Assembly (NCBI RefSeq): GCF_009696685.2
Contig: NZ_CP102355.1
Coordinates: 2,033,501-2,097,500 of the forward strand
Origin: Paracoccus sp. SMMA_5_TC
GTDB lineage: Bacteria; Pseudomonadota; Alphaproteobacteria; Rhodobacterales; Rhodobacteraceae
Length of the DNA stretch: 64,000 bases
Direction: 5' to 3'
The position numbers and the translations under genes were made by a program. Positions within the stretch are counted from its first letter, which is position 1. Every line of letters starts with the position of its first letter. Under the pieces are notes generated by a model. That model made no database searches and had not been told where the DNA came from. It worked only from the letters and a program-made list of their open reading frames with translations. Shown here one piece after another: positions 16,591 to 24,701 of the stretch.

Positions 16591-17343
16591 ATGGCCGGTA
16601 TCCTGACCGCCGATATCGACGCGCCCCCCGCCGCCACGCTGGGCATCATCCCCTCGCTGGCCAGCGTCCTGGGCGCCATCCCGGGGCTGGTCGATGTCTG
16701 GCGCATCGACCCCGCCCGGATCGCCCGCGACGGCGACAGCCGCGTCTCGGCCTGGACCGGCAGCATCGCCGGCCGGCAGTTCACCCAGGCGAACGCCCTG
16801 CGCCGGCCGCTCTACGTCGCCCCCGGCCGGGTGGATTTCGGCACCGGCGCCGCCGCGCGCGCCACCATGCAGCTCGCGGGCACCCCCCTGGGCCAGCCCG
16901 CCAGCGCCAGCATCGGCCTGCGCCTGGTGCTGGCCGCCGAGGACGAGACCACCGACAACCAGTCCTTCGCCGGCCAGGACCTGGACACCACCGGCACCGG
17001 CCTGGTGCGGCTGGCCTGGCGCTACAATGCCGCCGGGATGGGCAATTACATCCGCCTGCAGATCGGCGCCGCGCAGCGCGACGTCGACCTGCCGGCAGGG
17101 GTCACCGATGCCATGGTCTGGCTGACCATCCAGTCGGGCGAGGTCTGGCTGAACGTCAACGGCACCGCCGCCGCCAGCGCCATCGCCGCCGCCACGCTGA
17201 ACCTGCCCGGCTTCGCCATCGGCGGATCGCGCGAAGGCACCCCCGCCTTCGCCGGCAGCCTCACCGGCATCTGCATTACCCAATCCGCCCTCACCCCGAC
17301 CCAGCGCGCCGCCGCCGAATGGGCCATGCGCCACAGCGTCTGA
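16591..17343 (+). CDS. Phage tail protein with LamG/concanavalin-like fold
   Basis: The protein (250 residues) appears to be one jelly-roll lectin-like domain from about residue 30: ASIGLRLVLAAEDE, a TIQSGEVWLNVNGTAAAS strand pair and the closing GSLTGICITQSALTPTQRAAAEWA, a pattern seen at the ends of LamG-like domains in phage fibres. It follows the large fibre gene after 27 bases and has a GGAG ribosome site eight bases before the ATG. A sugar-binding role in adsorption is probable. Confidence 0.55.
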   Translation: MAGILTADIDAPPAATLGIIPSLASVLGAIPGLVDVWRIDPARIARDGDSRVSAWTGSIAGRQFTQANALRRPLYVAPGRVDFGTGAAARATMQLAGTPLGQPASASIGLRLVLAAEDETTDNQSFAGQDLDTTGTGLVRLAWRYNAAGMGNYIRLQIGAAQRDVDLPAGVTDAMVWLTIQSGEVWLNVNGTAAASAIAAATLNLPGFAIGGSREGTPAFAGSLTGICITQSALTPTQRAAAEWAMRHSV

Positions 17344-17507
17344 GCCCCGTGCTGATGCTTTGACAGACCGGGGGTGCGTCTGGCATGGTCGGTGTCGACG
17401 CGCGCCCCCGGACCCTGGCCCGCGCCTGCGCCCCCCGAATGCGTTCAAGGGCTATTTAATCCCCCCTTCAAGCGACTGTCGCCCGAGCCATTTCGGAGAC
17501 ATCGCCC

Positions 17508-18698
17508 ATGCCCAGCTTCCTTCACGGGATCGAAACCGTCGAGATCGATGACGGCATCCGCCCGATCGAGACCGTCAAGTCCTCGATCATCGGCATCGTG
17601 GGCACCGCGCCCGATGCCGCGCCCGCCGATTTTCCGCCGAACACGCCCGTCCTGGTCACCGGCCCGCGCATGGCGGCGACGCTGGGGGCCGCCGGCACGC
17701 TGCTGGACGCCTATAATGCCGCCTATGCCCAGGGGGTGAACGCCATCGTCGTGGTGCGCGTGGCCGAAGGCGTCGATGCGGCCGCGACCCGCACCGCCGT
17801 TGCCGGGGTGGCCGCGAACGCCACCGGGGTCTGGGCGCTGCTGCTGGCGGCAAACACCCTCGGGCTGACGCCGCGCATCCTGGCCGCGCCCGGCTTTACC
17901 GCCTCGGCCGCCGCCGATCCGGCCAATCCGGTGACGCTGGCGCTGATTTCCGTGGCCGAACGCCTGCGCGCCGTGGCCATCGCCGACGGACCCAACACCA
18001 CCGAGGCCGATGCCCTGGCCGATCGCGGCAAATACGGCTCGAACCGGCTCTATATCGTCGATCCGGCGGTGCGGGTCTGGGATGCGCAGGCCAATGCCCA
18101 TGTCACCCGCCCGGCCTCGGGCTTCGTCGCCGGGGCGCTTTCGGCCATCGATGCGCGCCGTGGCTTCTGGTGGTCGCCCTCGAACCAGGTGCTGCAGGGC
18201 GTGGCCGCCACCGCCCGCCCGATCGGCTGGGCGATCTCGGATCCCGATACCGAAGCCAACCGCCTGAACGACGCCGAGATCGCCACCATCATCCGCAAGG
18301 ACGGTTTCCGGCTGTGGGGCAACCGCGGCGCCGGCGAGGCGACCGACACGCTCTGGGCCTTCCTGTCGGTGCGCCGCACCGCCGACATGATCTACGAAAG
18401 CATCGAGAACGCGCTGCTCTGGGCGATGGACCGGCCGTTTTCCGAACAGCTCCTGCGCGACATCCGCGACAGCGTGCAAGCCTATCTCGACGAGCTGACC
18501 AACCGCCGCGCCATCCTGGGCGGCCGGGCCTGGATCGACCCCGAGCTGAACACCGAGGCCACGCTGAAGGCCGGCAAGCTCTATCTCAACTTCGACATCG
18601 AGCCGCCGGCGCCGCTGGAACACCTGACGCTGCAGGCGCATCGCAACGGCGACTATTACGAAGAGCTCGTGCTCTCCGTCACCGGCAACCAGCAGTAA
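17508..18698 (+). CDS. FI: Tail sheath protein (P2 gpFI family)
   Basis: The 396-residue product has the same length as P2 FI and the family pattern: FLHGIETVEIDDGIRPIETV, KSSIIGIVGTAPDA near the start, and PASGFVAGALSAIDARRGFW and LWGNRGAGEATDTLW in the C-terminal half that forms the contractile core. It shows that the phage is a myovirus. A 164-base gap before it lacks genes and may hold a late promoter. A GGAGA ribosome site precedes ATG 17508. The tube gene follows after ten bases. Confidence 0.93.
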   Translation: MPSFLHGIETVEIDDGIRPIETVKSSIIGIVGTAPDAAPADFPPNTPVLVTGPRMAATLGAAGTLLDAYNAAYAQGVNAIVVVRVAEGVDAAATRTAVAGVAANATGVWALLLAANTLGLTPRILAAPGFTASAAADPANPVTLALISVAERLRAVAIADGPNTTEADALADRGKYGSNRLYIVDPAVRVWDAQANAHVTRPASGFVAGALSAIDARRGFWWSPSNQVLQGVAATARPIGWAISDPDTEANRLNDAEIATIIRKDGFRLWGNRGAGEATDTLWAFLSVRRTADMIYESIENALLWAMDRPFSEQLLRDIRDSVQAYLDELTNRRAILGGRAWIDPELNTEATLKAGKLYLNFDIEPPAPLEHLTLQAHRNGDYYEELVLSVTGNQQ

Positions 18699-18708
18699 GG
18701 AGGCCCCC

Positions 18709-19206
18709 ATGGCGCTGCCGCGCGTGATCAAGAACTTCAACGCCTTCTGGGACGGCATCAGCTATTTCGGCCTTGCCGAGCAGGCCAGGCTGCCCACGGT
18801 CAGGATCCAGACCGAGGCGCATCGCGGATCGGGGATGGATGGGCCCATCGGCATCGATGTCGGCCAGGAAGCCATGTCGGCCGAGATCACCTTCTCGGAA
18901 TGGTCGGTCGCGATCCTGGGCAAGCTGGGCCGGCACGAACGCTTCGTGCTGCGCCCGGCCATGACCAGCGCCACCGATTTCAGCGCCCGGCCCATCGTCG
19001 CCACCATGGCCGGGCTGATCACCGCCAGCGAGCCCGAGGATCTCAAGCCCGGCACCGTCTCGAAGCTGAAGATGGTCATGGACGTGCGCGCCTATCGGCT
19101 GGAACTGGATGGCGCGACGGTCTTCGACATCGACCTGGCGAACGGCCGGCGGGTGATCGGCGGCACCGACCAGCTGGCCGAACTGCGCCGCGCCATGGGC
19201 ATCTGA
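18709..19206 (+). CDS. FII: Major tail tube protein (P2 gpFII family)
   Basis: At 165 residues it is close to P2 FII (172). Motifs include ALPRVIKNFNAFWDGISYFG at the start, LPTVRIQTEAHRGSGMDGP, and the C-terminal LKMVMDVRAYRLELDGATVF. It makes the inner tube through which DNA passes and which the sheath drives into the host. AAGGAGG lies six to seven bases before the ATG. The gene directly follows the sheath gene, as in P2. Confidence 0.93.
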   Translation: MALPRVIKNFNAFWDGISYFGLAEQARLPTVRIQTEAHRGSGMDGPIGIDVGQEAMSAEITFSEWSVAILGKLGRHERFVLRPAMTSATDFSARPIVATMAGLITASEPEDLKPGTVSKLKMVMDVRAYRLELDGATVFDIDLANGRRVIGGTDQLAELRRAMGI

Positions 19207-19217
19207 AGGAGACCATC

Positions 19218-19514
19218 GTGAACACCAAGGCCGTTACCCTTTCCAAGCCCGTCCAGCGCGGGGACAGCGCCATCGCCAGCGTGACCCTGCGCGAGCCCAT
19301 GGCGGGCGATCTGCGCGGGCTGAACCTGTCCGAGCTGCTGCAGATGAACGTCGCCGCCATGACCCGGCTGGTGCCGCGCATCACCGAACCGGGCCTAGCC
19401 CCCGATGAGGTGGCGAACCTGCCCGGGGCCGACCTGGTGGCGCTGTCGCTGGCGGTGGTGGGTTTTTTCTTCACCGAGGCGCAGATGGCCGAGGAGGCGC
19501 AGCGCCTGCAATAG
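19218..19514 (+). CDS. E: Tail assembly protein E (P2 gpE-like, TAC family)
   Basis: The 98-residue protein starts with GTG 19218 after an AAGGAG site. It has the tail assembly chaperone pattern (VTLREPMAGDLRGLNLSEL, LQMNVAAMTRLVPRITEP, LPGADLVALSLAVVGFFF). Such chaperones bind the tape measure protein before tube polymerisation and are made in a short and a frameshifted long form. A slippery heptamer lies at codons 82-84, and the long form continues into E' with no stop. In P2 the forms are roughly 90 and 140 residues; here they would be 98 and 150. Confidence 0.88.
   Translation: MNTKAVTLSKPVQRGDSAIASVTLREPMAGDLRGLNLSELLQMNVAAMTRLVPRITEPGLAPDEVANLPGADLVALSLAVVGFFFTEAQMAEEAQRLQ
19463..19469 (+). 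promoter_or_regulatory. Programmed -1 frameshift site joining tail genes E and E'
   Basis: The sequence TTTTTTC lies in E with codon phase T-TTT-TTC, the ideal X-XXY-YYZ pattern. After a one-base slip back, reading continues from 19469 in the E' frame without any stop to 19667, passing through ELPDDIEEAMADLA. The P2 site is TTTTTTG in the same gene. The open -1 frame upstream of the E' ATG is strong support, since it is not needed if E' started only at 19541. Confidence 0.85.
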
Positions 19515-19540
19515 AACTGCCCGATGACATCGAGGAGGCC

Positions 19541-19669
19541 ATGGCCGACCTTGCCACGGTGTTTCACTGGCCGCCCGCCAGCATGGACGGGATGAGCCTC
19601 GAAGAGCTTGCGCGCTGGTGGGCCAAGGCCCGGGCGCGCGCCGCAGCCCCAGAGGACGGTGATGGCTGA
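19541..19669 (+). CDS. E': GpE'-type phage tail protein, downstream half of the E/E' frameshift product
   Basis: The 42-residue stretch from ATG 19541 (MADLATVFHWPPASMDGMS, then LEELARWWAKARARA) matches the short P2 GpE family, a hydrophobic aromatic patch plus a helix. It is probably made mainly as the C-terminal part of the E-E' fusion, because its frame is open back to the slippery site at 19463-19469 and conserved-looking residues precede the ATG. Its stop lies inside the start of the tape measure gene (ATG 19662). Confidence 0.85.
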   Translation: MADLATVFHWPPASMDGMSLEELARWWAKARARAAAPEDGDG

Positions 19670-21860
19670 CCTGAACGTGCAACTGATCCTGCGCCTGGTC
19701 GACCGCGCCACCGGCCCGGCCCGGGCCGCGATGCGCGCGATCGAACGGCTGGGCGGCGAGGGCCTGATGCGCCAGGCAGAGCGGGTCAATCGCGGCGCGC
19801 AGCTGATGGCCGGGGGGCTGGGCACGGTGAGCGGTGCCGCCATGCGCGGCGGCGCGGTGCTGGCAGGCTATGCCGGCACCGTTGCCGGGCTTTCGGCGCT
19901 GCTGGTGCGGCCGGCGGCGCGCTTCGAGCAATTGCGGGTGCAGCTGACCAACCTCGAAGGTTCGGCCGCGGCGGCCGACAAGGCGCTTGGCTGGATCGAG
20001 GCCTTCGCCACCCGCACGCCGCTGCAACTTGAGGACACAGTGGCCGCATACGCCAGGCTCAAGGCATTCGGCCTTGACCCGACCAATGGCTCGCTGCAGG
20101 CGCTGACCGACACCATGGCCGCGACCGGAGGCGGCACCGAGCAGTTGGACGGGCTGGTCCTGGCGCTGGGACAGGCCTGGACCAAGCAGAAGCTGCAGGG
20201 CGAGGAAGCCTTGCAGATGCTGGAACGCGGTGTCCCGGTCTGGGATCTGCTGGGCCAGAAACTGGGCAAGACCGCCGCCGAACTGCAGGAGATGGCCAGC
20301 AGGGGCCAGCTGGGCCGGCAGGAGATCACCTTGCTGATCGACGCCCTGGCCGAGCGCAACAAGGGCGCGTCCGAGGCGATGTCCAGGACCTGGGATGGCA
20401 CCATCTCGAACATTCTCGATCACTGGGGCCGATTCCAGCGCATGATCATGGGATCGGGGGTGTTCGACTATCTCAAGACCCGGCTGCGGGAGTTTCTCGC
20501 CCTGCTGGACCGGATGGCACAGGACGGGCGGCTGCAGGAATACGCCGACCGCACGGCGCGGGTGATCATGTCCACGCTCGAAGCGCTCTGGGCCTTTGGC
20601 GGGCAGGTGCTGGCGCTGTGGAACCGGCTGGTGCCGGTGGTCGCGCAGGTCGCGCAGCTGCTGGGGGGCTGGGACCGGCTGGCCTGGTTCGCCGCCGCGG
20701 CGCTGATGGGCAGGACGGTGTTTTCCCTGCTCGCAGGCTTGCTGATGCTGACCCGCGGGCTTTTTCTGGTCGGCACCGGGCTGATCGGCATGGCCGGGCA
20801 CGCGACCGGGCTGGTGGCGGTGCTGTCGCGCCTGGGCGTGCTGCTGGGGGCGGGGCTGGCGCGCGGCTTCCAGCTGGTCCGGGCCGGCGCCATGCTGGCG
20901 GCCGGGGCCATCCAGTGGCTGGGCCGGGCGCTGCTGATCGCGGGCCGTGCGGCGCTGGCCAATCCGATCCTGGCGGCGATCGCCGCCATCGCCGGCGCCG
21001 CCTGGCTGATCCATGCCAACTGGGCCACGGTCGGGCCCTGGTTCCGGCGGCTGTGGGACACGGTCCGGCAGTATTTTGCCGGCTTCGCCGCATTCGTGCT
21101 GGGGGTGTTCACCCTGGACTTCGGCCGGGCGTGGGACGGGATCAAGACCATGTGGAGCAGTGCCGCCGGGTTTTTCTCCACGATCTGGAACGGCATTGCC
21201 AAGACATTCACCGCGGCATGGAGCACCTACCTTGTCCCGGTCCTGGAAAAGCTGGGTGTGCTCGATCCCATCATCGCTGCCTGGAAAGGGCTTGAGGCGG
21301 CGCTATCGGGCATTCTAGATGCCATTGGGTCAAGTTTTGCCACCGCGCTGGGCAAGATCACGCCTGTCATGGATGCGCTGAAATGGGTCTGGGACAAGGG
21401 GGCCGAGGTAGGGGCAAGGATAGGCGATGCCTTCAAAGGGGACGCTGGCCCCCAGATCGACGGGTATCTTGCCAACAACCCGACCATGCGCGACCCCCGG
21501 GTGCCCGGCCGCGCCCTGGGCGGGCCGGTGCGCGCCGGCCAGATCTATCGCTGGCAGGAGGAAGGGCAGGAGTTCTTCCTGCCCCGCAGCGACGGACATG
21601 TCATCTCGAACCGGCAGCTGCGCGCCATGCAGGCCATGGCCGAGGCCCCCGACCGCCTGCGCGTCGTGCCGGCGCAGCCCGGGCCGGCCGCGGGTGTCGC
21701 GCGCGCGCCCCGCTCGCTGCGGCTCGACCTCGGCGGCATCACCATCAATGCCGCCCCCGGCATGGATCCGCGCGCCGTCGCCCGCGCCGTGCGCCGCGAG
21801 ATCGAGGCGCTGGCCCGCGAACGCGGCTTTGCCCTGCACGACGGAGTGGATCATGCCTGA
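19662..21860 (+). CDS. T: Tail tape measure protein (P2 gpT-like)
   Basis: This 732-residue protein is the longest tail product and follows E/E', as tape measure genes do. The N-terminal part has the TP901/lambda-type tape measure pattern (MADLNVQLILRLVDRATG, PAARFEQLRVQLTNLEG and DGLVLALGQAWTKQKLQGEE). Residues about 330-450 are very hydrophobic (ALMGRTVFSLLAGLLMLTRG, then LIAGRAALANPILAAIAAIA), as needed for entry into the host membrane. It sets tail length and is ejected. The ATG at 19662 is preferred to 19608 because it overlaps the E' stop. Confidence 0.9.
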   Translation: MADLNVQLILRLVDRATGPARAAMRAIERLGGEGLMRQAERVNRGAQLMAGGLGTVSGAAMRGGAVLAGYAGTVAGLSALLVRPAARFEQLRVQLTNLEGSAAAADKALGWIEAFATRTPLQLEDTVAAYARLKAFGLDPTNGSLQALTDTMAATGGGTEQLDGLVLALGQAWTKQKLQGEEALQMLERGVPVWDLLGQKLGKTAAELQEMASRGQLGRQEITLLIDALAERNKGASEAMSRTWDGTISNILDHWGRFQRMIMGSGVFDYLKTRLREFLALLDRMAQDGRLQEYADRTARVIMSTLEALWAFGGQVLALWNRLVPVVAQVAQLLGGWDRLAWFAAAALMGRTVFSLLAGLLMLTRGLFLVGTGLIGMAGHATGLVAVLSRLGVLLGAGLARGFQLVRAGAMLAAGAIQWLGRALLIAGRAALANPILAAIAAIAGAAWLIHANWATVGPWFRRLWDTVRQYFAGFAAFVLGVFTLDFGRAWDGIKTMWSSAAGFFSTIWNGIAKTFTAAWSTYLVPVLEKLGVLDPIIAAWKGLEAALSGILDAIGSSFATALGKITPVMDALKWVWDKGAEVGARIGDAFKGDAGPQIDGYLANNPTMRDPRVPGRALGGPVRAGQIYRWQEEGQEFFLPRSDGHVISNRQLRAMQAMAEAPDRLRVVPAQPGPAAGVARAPRSLRLDLGGITINAAPGMDPRAVARAVRREIEALARERGFALHDGVDHA

Positions 21861-22263
21861 ACTCGGTCTCAGCCTGGTGATGATGGCGCTTGGCGCGCTG
21901 CGCTTCGGGGTCAACCGCGCCAATTACCAGCAGTTCACCCGCGCCGCCGCCTGGCGCTGGCAGGCGCAGGACCGTGTCGGGCGTCGGCCGGCCCTGCAGT
22001 TCCTGGGCCCCGGCACCGACGAGATCAGCCTGGAAGGGGTGATCTATCCGCATTTCAAGGGCGGCCTGCGGCAGGTCGAGCTGATGCGGCTGCTGGCCGA
22101 TCAGGGCCAGCCGCTGATCCTGGTCGACGGGCTGGGCTGGGTCTGGGACCGCTGGGTCATCGCCGCGGTCGAGGAGCGCAAGAGCCTGTTCATGGCGGAC
22201 GGCGCCCCCCGCAAGATCGAATTCACCGTCAACCTGCTGGCTTACGGGGCCGATGCGGCATGA
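21853..22263 (+). CDS. U: Tail protein U (P2 gpU family)
   Basis: The 136-residue protein begins MPELGLSLVMMALGALRFGV and contains NYQQFTRAAAWRWQAQDRVGRRP, GPGTDEISLEGVIYP and LADQGQPLILVDGLGWVWD, all typical of P2 gpU, a tail protein needed for completing the baseplate-tail complex. It starts at ATG 21853, overlapping the tape measure gene by eight bases, and overlaps X by four. Confidence 0.92.
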   Translation: MPELGLSLVMMALGALRFGVNRANYQQFTRAAAWRWQAQDRVGRRPALQFLGPGTDEISLEGVIYPHFKGGLRQVELMRLLADQGQPLILVDGLGWVWDRWVIAAVEERKSLFMADGAPRKIEFTVNLLAYGADAA

Positions 22264-22469
22264 GCAGCTATCGCACCATTGAAGGCGACATGATCGACGC
22301 CATCTGCAAGCGCCTGCTGGGGTCGGAACAGCACGTTCCCGCGGTGCTGGCCGCCAATCCCGGTCTGGCCGGGCTGGGCCCGGTCTATCCCGCCGGGCTG
22401 GTGATCGTGCTGCCCGAGGTGACGGCCCCGGTGGCGCGCGGCCAGGTTCGGCTTTGGGGGCGGACATGA
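22260..22469 (+). CDS. X: Tail protein X (P2 gpX family, LysM-like)
   Basis: This 69-residue protein has the gpX/LysM pattern YRTIEGDMIDAICKRLLG, VLAANPGLAGLGPVYPAGL and VIVLPEV. Family members are small peptidoglycan-binding-like tail proteins. The gene lies between U and D as in P2 and is coupled to both by ATGA overlaps. Length matches P2 gpX (67 residues). Confidence 0.92.
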   Translation: MSSYRTIEGDMIDAICKRLLGSEQHVPAVLAANPGLAGLGPVYPAGLVIVLPEVTAPVARGQVRLWGRT

Positions 22470-23443
22470 GGCCGGCGTTCCGGATCATGGTCGATGGCGA
22501 GGACCGCACCGCGGTGATCGCCGACCGGCTGCTGAGCCTTCTGGTCACCGACGAGGACGGCACCAAGGCCGACCGGGTCGAGATCGAGCTCGACGACCGC
22601 GACGGCCGGCTGGCCTTTCCCGAGGTCGAGGCGCGGATCGAGGTCTCGCTGGGGTTTGGCGGTCGGCCGCTGGCGCTGATGGGCATCTATGCCGTGGACG
22701 CGGTTTCCGGCGAAGGCCCGGCGCGGACGCTGCGCATCACCGGCACCGCCGCCGATCTCAAGGGCGATATCCGCGCCCCGCGCACCCGGTCCTGGATCGA
22801 CCGCACCCTGGCCCAGATCGCCGGCACCATCGCCGCCGAGGCCGGGCTGAGGCCGGTGGTCGGGCAAGGCCTGCGCGCGATCTCCTGGCCGTTCCTGGCG
22901 CAGACCGCCGAAAGCAACCTGCATTTCCTGACCCGGATCGCCGCCGAACTGGACGCCACCTGCAAGCCGGCCGGCGGGGCGCTGGTGGTGCAGCGCCGGG
23001 GCGAGGGCAGCACCGCCGCCGGCGATGCGCTGTCCCCGCCGCTGATCGGCCGCCAGCGCCTGTCGGACTGGAGCTGGTCCTGGAACGGCCGCAGCGTCTA
23101 TCGCGCGGCCGAGGCGGAATGGACCGAGACCGCGACCGGCGTCACCCACAAGGTCCGGATCGGCACCGGCACGCCGCTGAAGAAGATCCGCCACCCCTAT
23201 GCCACCGAGGCCGAGGCCAGCCGCGCCGCCCAGGCAGCCCTGTCCGGCGCCGGCCGCGCCGAGATGGAGATATCCGCTACCCTGTCCGGGTTCGAGCCGC
23301 GCCTGCTGGGCGGCGGGCCGGTCGCCCTGCAGGGCCTGCGCCCCGAGCTTGACGGCACCTGGCATCTCGCCGCCGTCACCCATCGCCTCGATGGCGCTGG
23401 CCTCATCACCCAGTTCCAGGCCCGCCGGGGCAGGGACGACTGA
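22466..23443 (+). CDS. D: Late control/baseplate hub protein D (P2 gpD family)
   Basis: The 325-residue protein matches phage late control D: RPAFRIMVDGEDRTAVIADR, VEIELDDRDGRLAFPEVEA and GIYAVDAVSGEGPARTLRI near the start, and a C-terminal domain with HPYATEAEASRAAQAALSG. gpD forms the baseplate hub that holds the spike, like T4 gp27. ATG 22466 lies in the ATGA overlap with X; a TTG at 22454 in the same frame is less likely. Confidence 0.9.
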   Translation: MRPAFRIMVDGEDRTAVIADRLLSLLVTDEDGTKADRVEIELDDRDGRLAFPEVEARIEVSLGFGGRPLALMGIYAVDAVSGEGPARTLRITGTAADLKGDIRAPRTRSWIDRTLAQIAGTIAAEAGLRPVVGQGLRAISWPFLAQTAESNLHFLTRIAAELDATCKPAGGALVVQRRGEGSTAAGDALSPPLIGRQRLSDWSWSWNGRSVYRAAEAEWTETATGVTHKVRIGTGTPLKKIRHPYATEAEASRAAQAALSGAGRAEMEISATLSGFEPRLLGGGPVALQGLRPELDGTWHLAAVTHRLDGAGLITQFQARRGRDD

Positions 23444-23469
23444 CCGCCCAGATCTGAAAGGAAACCGAC

Positions 23470-23706
23470 ATGCCGCGATACAGGATCACCCCCGACTGGT
23501 CCGACCCGATCGATGTCCTGGCCCGGGACGTGCTGCAGAACCAGGGCGCGTTCCCGGTCGAGATCTGCCCGCAGGATCCGGCGCTGGACACCACCAGCCT
23601 GCGGCTGCCGCCCACCACCGGCAGCCTGCAGGTCGATGGCCCGATGACGGTGCGCGCGCGCTGCCTGAACGGCGTGGGCGTGCTGGCCGTGGTGCGGGGC
23701 TTCTGA
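23470..23706 (+). CDS. Small phage protein of unknown function
   Basis: A 78-residue product starts 26 bases after D with a GAAAGGA ribosome site and ends in an overlap with the next ATG. It is probably a small beta-sandwich (PVEICPQDPALDTTS, LRLPPTTGSLQVDGPMTV). No family is recognised. Coupling to the esterase gene that follows suggests the two act together, perhaps as a fibre or decoration pair. Confidence 0.55.
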   Translation: MPRYRITPDWSDPIDVLARDVLQNQGAFPVEICPQDPALDTTSLRLPPTTGSLQVDGPMTVRARCLNGVGVLAVVRGF

Positions 23707-24521
23707 TGCTGCTCGAGCTTGCCGGCCTCTGGCCGCCCCGGCGCCTGGGCGATCTGCGCGCCCGCGCGCCGCGCCGCCCGCGCCCTGCGACCCCGGCCGG
23801 CGCCACGCTGCTTTTTGCCGGGCACAGCTTCGTCCAGACCCCCTATGGCGATGCCATCCCTGGCCAGGACCAGCACGGCGGCATCCTCTATACCGACTGG
23901 CCCGGCACGACCCTGTCGGACTATGTCGCCTTCGGCAGCACCCGCGCGGTCTGGGATCTGGACGACGACCTGCGCCACAGCGCCTATGACGTGGTCATCG
24001 CCTCGGAAGTGGCCGAGGATCTGCAGGCCGGCTATCCGCCGCCCGATACCCCCCGCGGCATCGAGACGCTGCAATACCTGCGTCGCTACGCCCAGGCCGC
24101 AGCCCTGCGCGGGGCGGAACTGGTGCTGATGCAGACCTGGGAGGGGCCGCTGACCGGCGCGGTGGGCGCGGCCATGCAGGCCCGCTTCGAATACGACCGC
24201 CGCTGGCTCGCGGCCGAGCTGGGCCGCCCGGTCTGGGTGATCCCGGCCGGGGTCTATGTCGCCGCGCTGCGCGTCCGGTTCGGGGACATGATCTTCGAGG
24301 ACGGGCTGCACCTCGACCGCGCCAGCCGCTTTCCGCGCGGCCTGTCCTACCTGGTCTACAGCTTCCTCACCCAGGACCGCTGCCCCTTCGTGCGGCCGGG
24401 CGATGCCGATATCGACGAGTTGGCCTGGCAGACGCTGCTCGATTGGGAATGCGCCGGCATGGGCGGCAGCCTGACCATCAGCCCGACCCCCGTCGCCACC
24501 CCGCCCGTCGTGCCCGCATGA
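23706..24521 (+). CDS. Phage SGNH/GDSL-type hydrolase
   Basis: This 271-residue protein has the main signs of an SGNH hydrolase: LLFAGHSFVQTPYG with candidate nucleophile Ser41, SAYDVVIASEVAED as a middle block, LVLMQTWEG, and a clear catalytic DGLHLD with Asp199 and His202. Enzymes of this type remove acyl groups from surface sugars and are common in phage tails. It is the last structural gene before the end repeats. Start ATG 23706 overlaps the upstream stop by one base. The final 15 residues are Pro/Thr/Val-rich. Confidence 0.7.
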   Translation: MLLELAGLWPPRRLGDLRARAPRRPRPATPAGATLLFAGHSFVQTPYGDAIPGQDQHGGILYTDWPGTTLSDYVAFGSTRAVWDLDDDLRHSAYDVVIASEVAEDLQAGYPPPDTPRGIETLQYLRRYAQAAALRGAELVLMQTWEGPLTGAVGAAMQARFEYDRRWLAAELGRPVWVIPAGVYVAALRVRFGDMIFEDGLHLDRASRFPRGLSYLVYSFLTQDRCPFVRPGDADIDELAWQTLLDWECAGMGGSLTISPTPVATPPVVPA

Positions 24522-24543
24522 ACGGGTGGCGCGGGGCAGCTAC

Positions 24544-24660
24544 GCGCATCTGACCGAAGATGAAGCGGGGTGTAACAGGGGCGTTTAAGCCCCGTTCAAC
24601 GAAATCGTCGTGCTGACAATATCCGTGGCAGATTCTGACAATATCCGTGGCAGGCTACAA
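24544..24660. repeat. 117-bp direct repeat, copy 1, with two 19-bp sub-repeats
   Basis: This block recurs at 24702-24818 with only two mismatches near its start (24552 and 24555). Inside it, CTGACAATATCCGTGGCAG occurs twice, at 24613-24631 and 24635-24653, a spacing of 22 bases. Upstream lies a hairpin GGGGC-GTTTAA-GCCCC (24578-24593). The 22-base period equals the length of MuA binding sites, so these are probably transposase-binding sites at the right end of the Mu-type element. That function is inferred. Confidence 0.85.
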
Positions 24661-24701
24661 GCATCTTCGACAGTTGCCGCGCCTTCATGCGCCATCTGGC
24701 T

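Noticed and set aside
15075-17363. 762-codon + strand frame spanning two fibre genes
   Set aside because: Very Arg/Pro/Ala-rich translation without a fold; the two genes in another frame have fibre and lectin-like features and proper starts.
17360-17388. TTGACA with 17-base spacer to GCATGG before the sheath gene
   Set aside because: The -10 half is poor (two or fewer matches to TATAAT), so it is not called a late promoter.
14473-17448. 991-codon open frame on the - strand across the fibre genes
   Set aside because: Low-complexity Gly/Ala/Gln/His-rich translation with no domain; it is antisense to three fibre genes that have ribosome sites and coupled starts.
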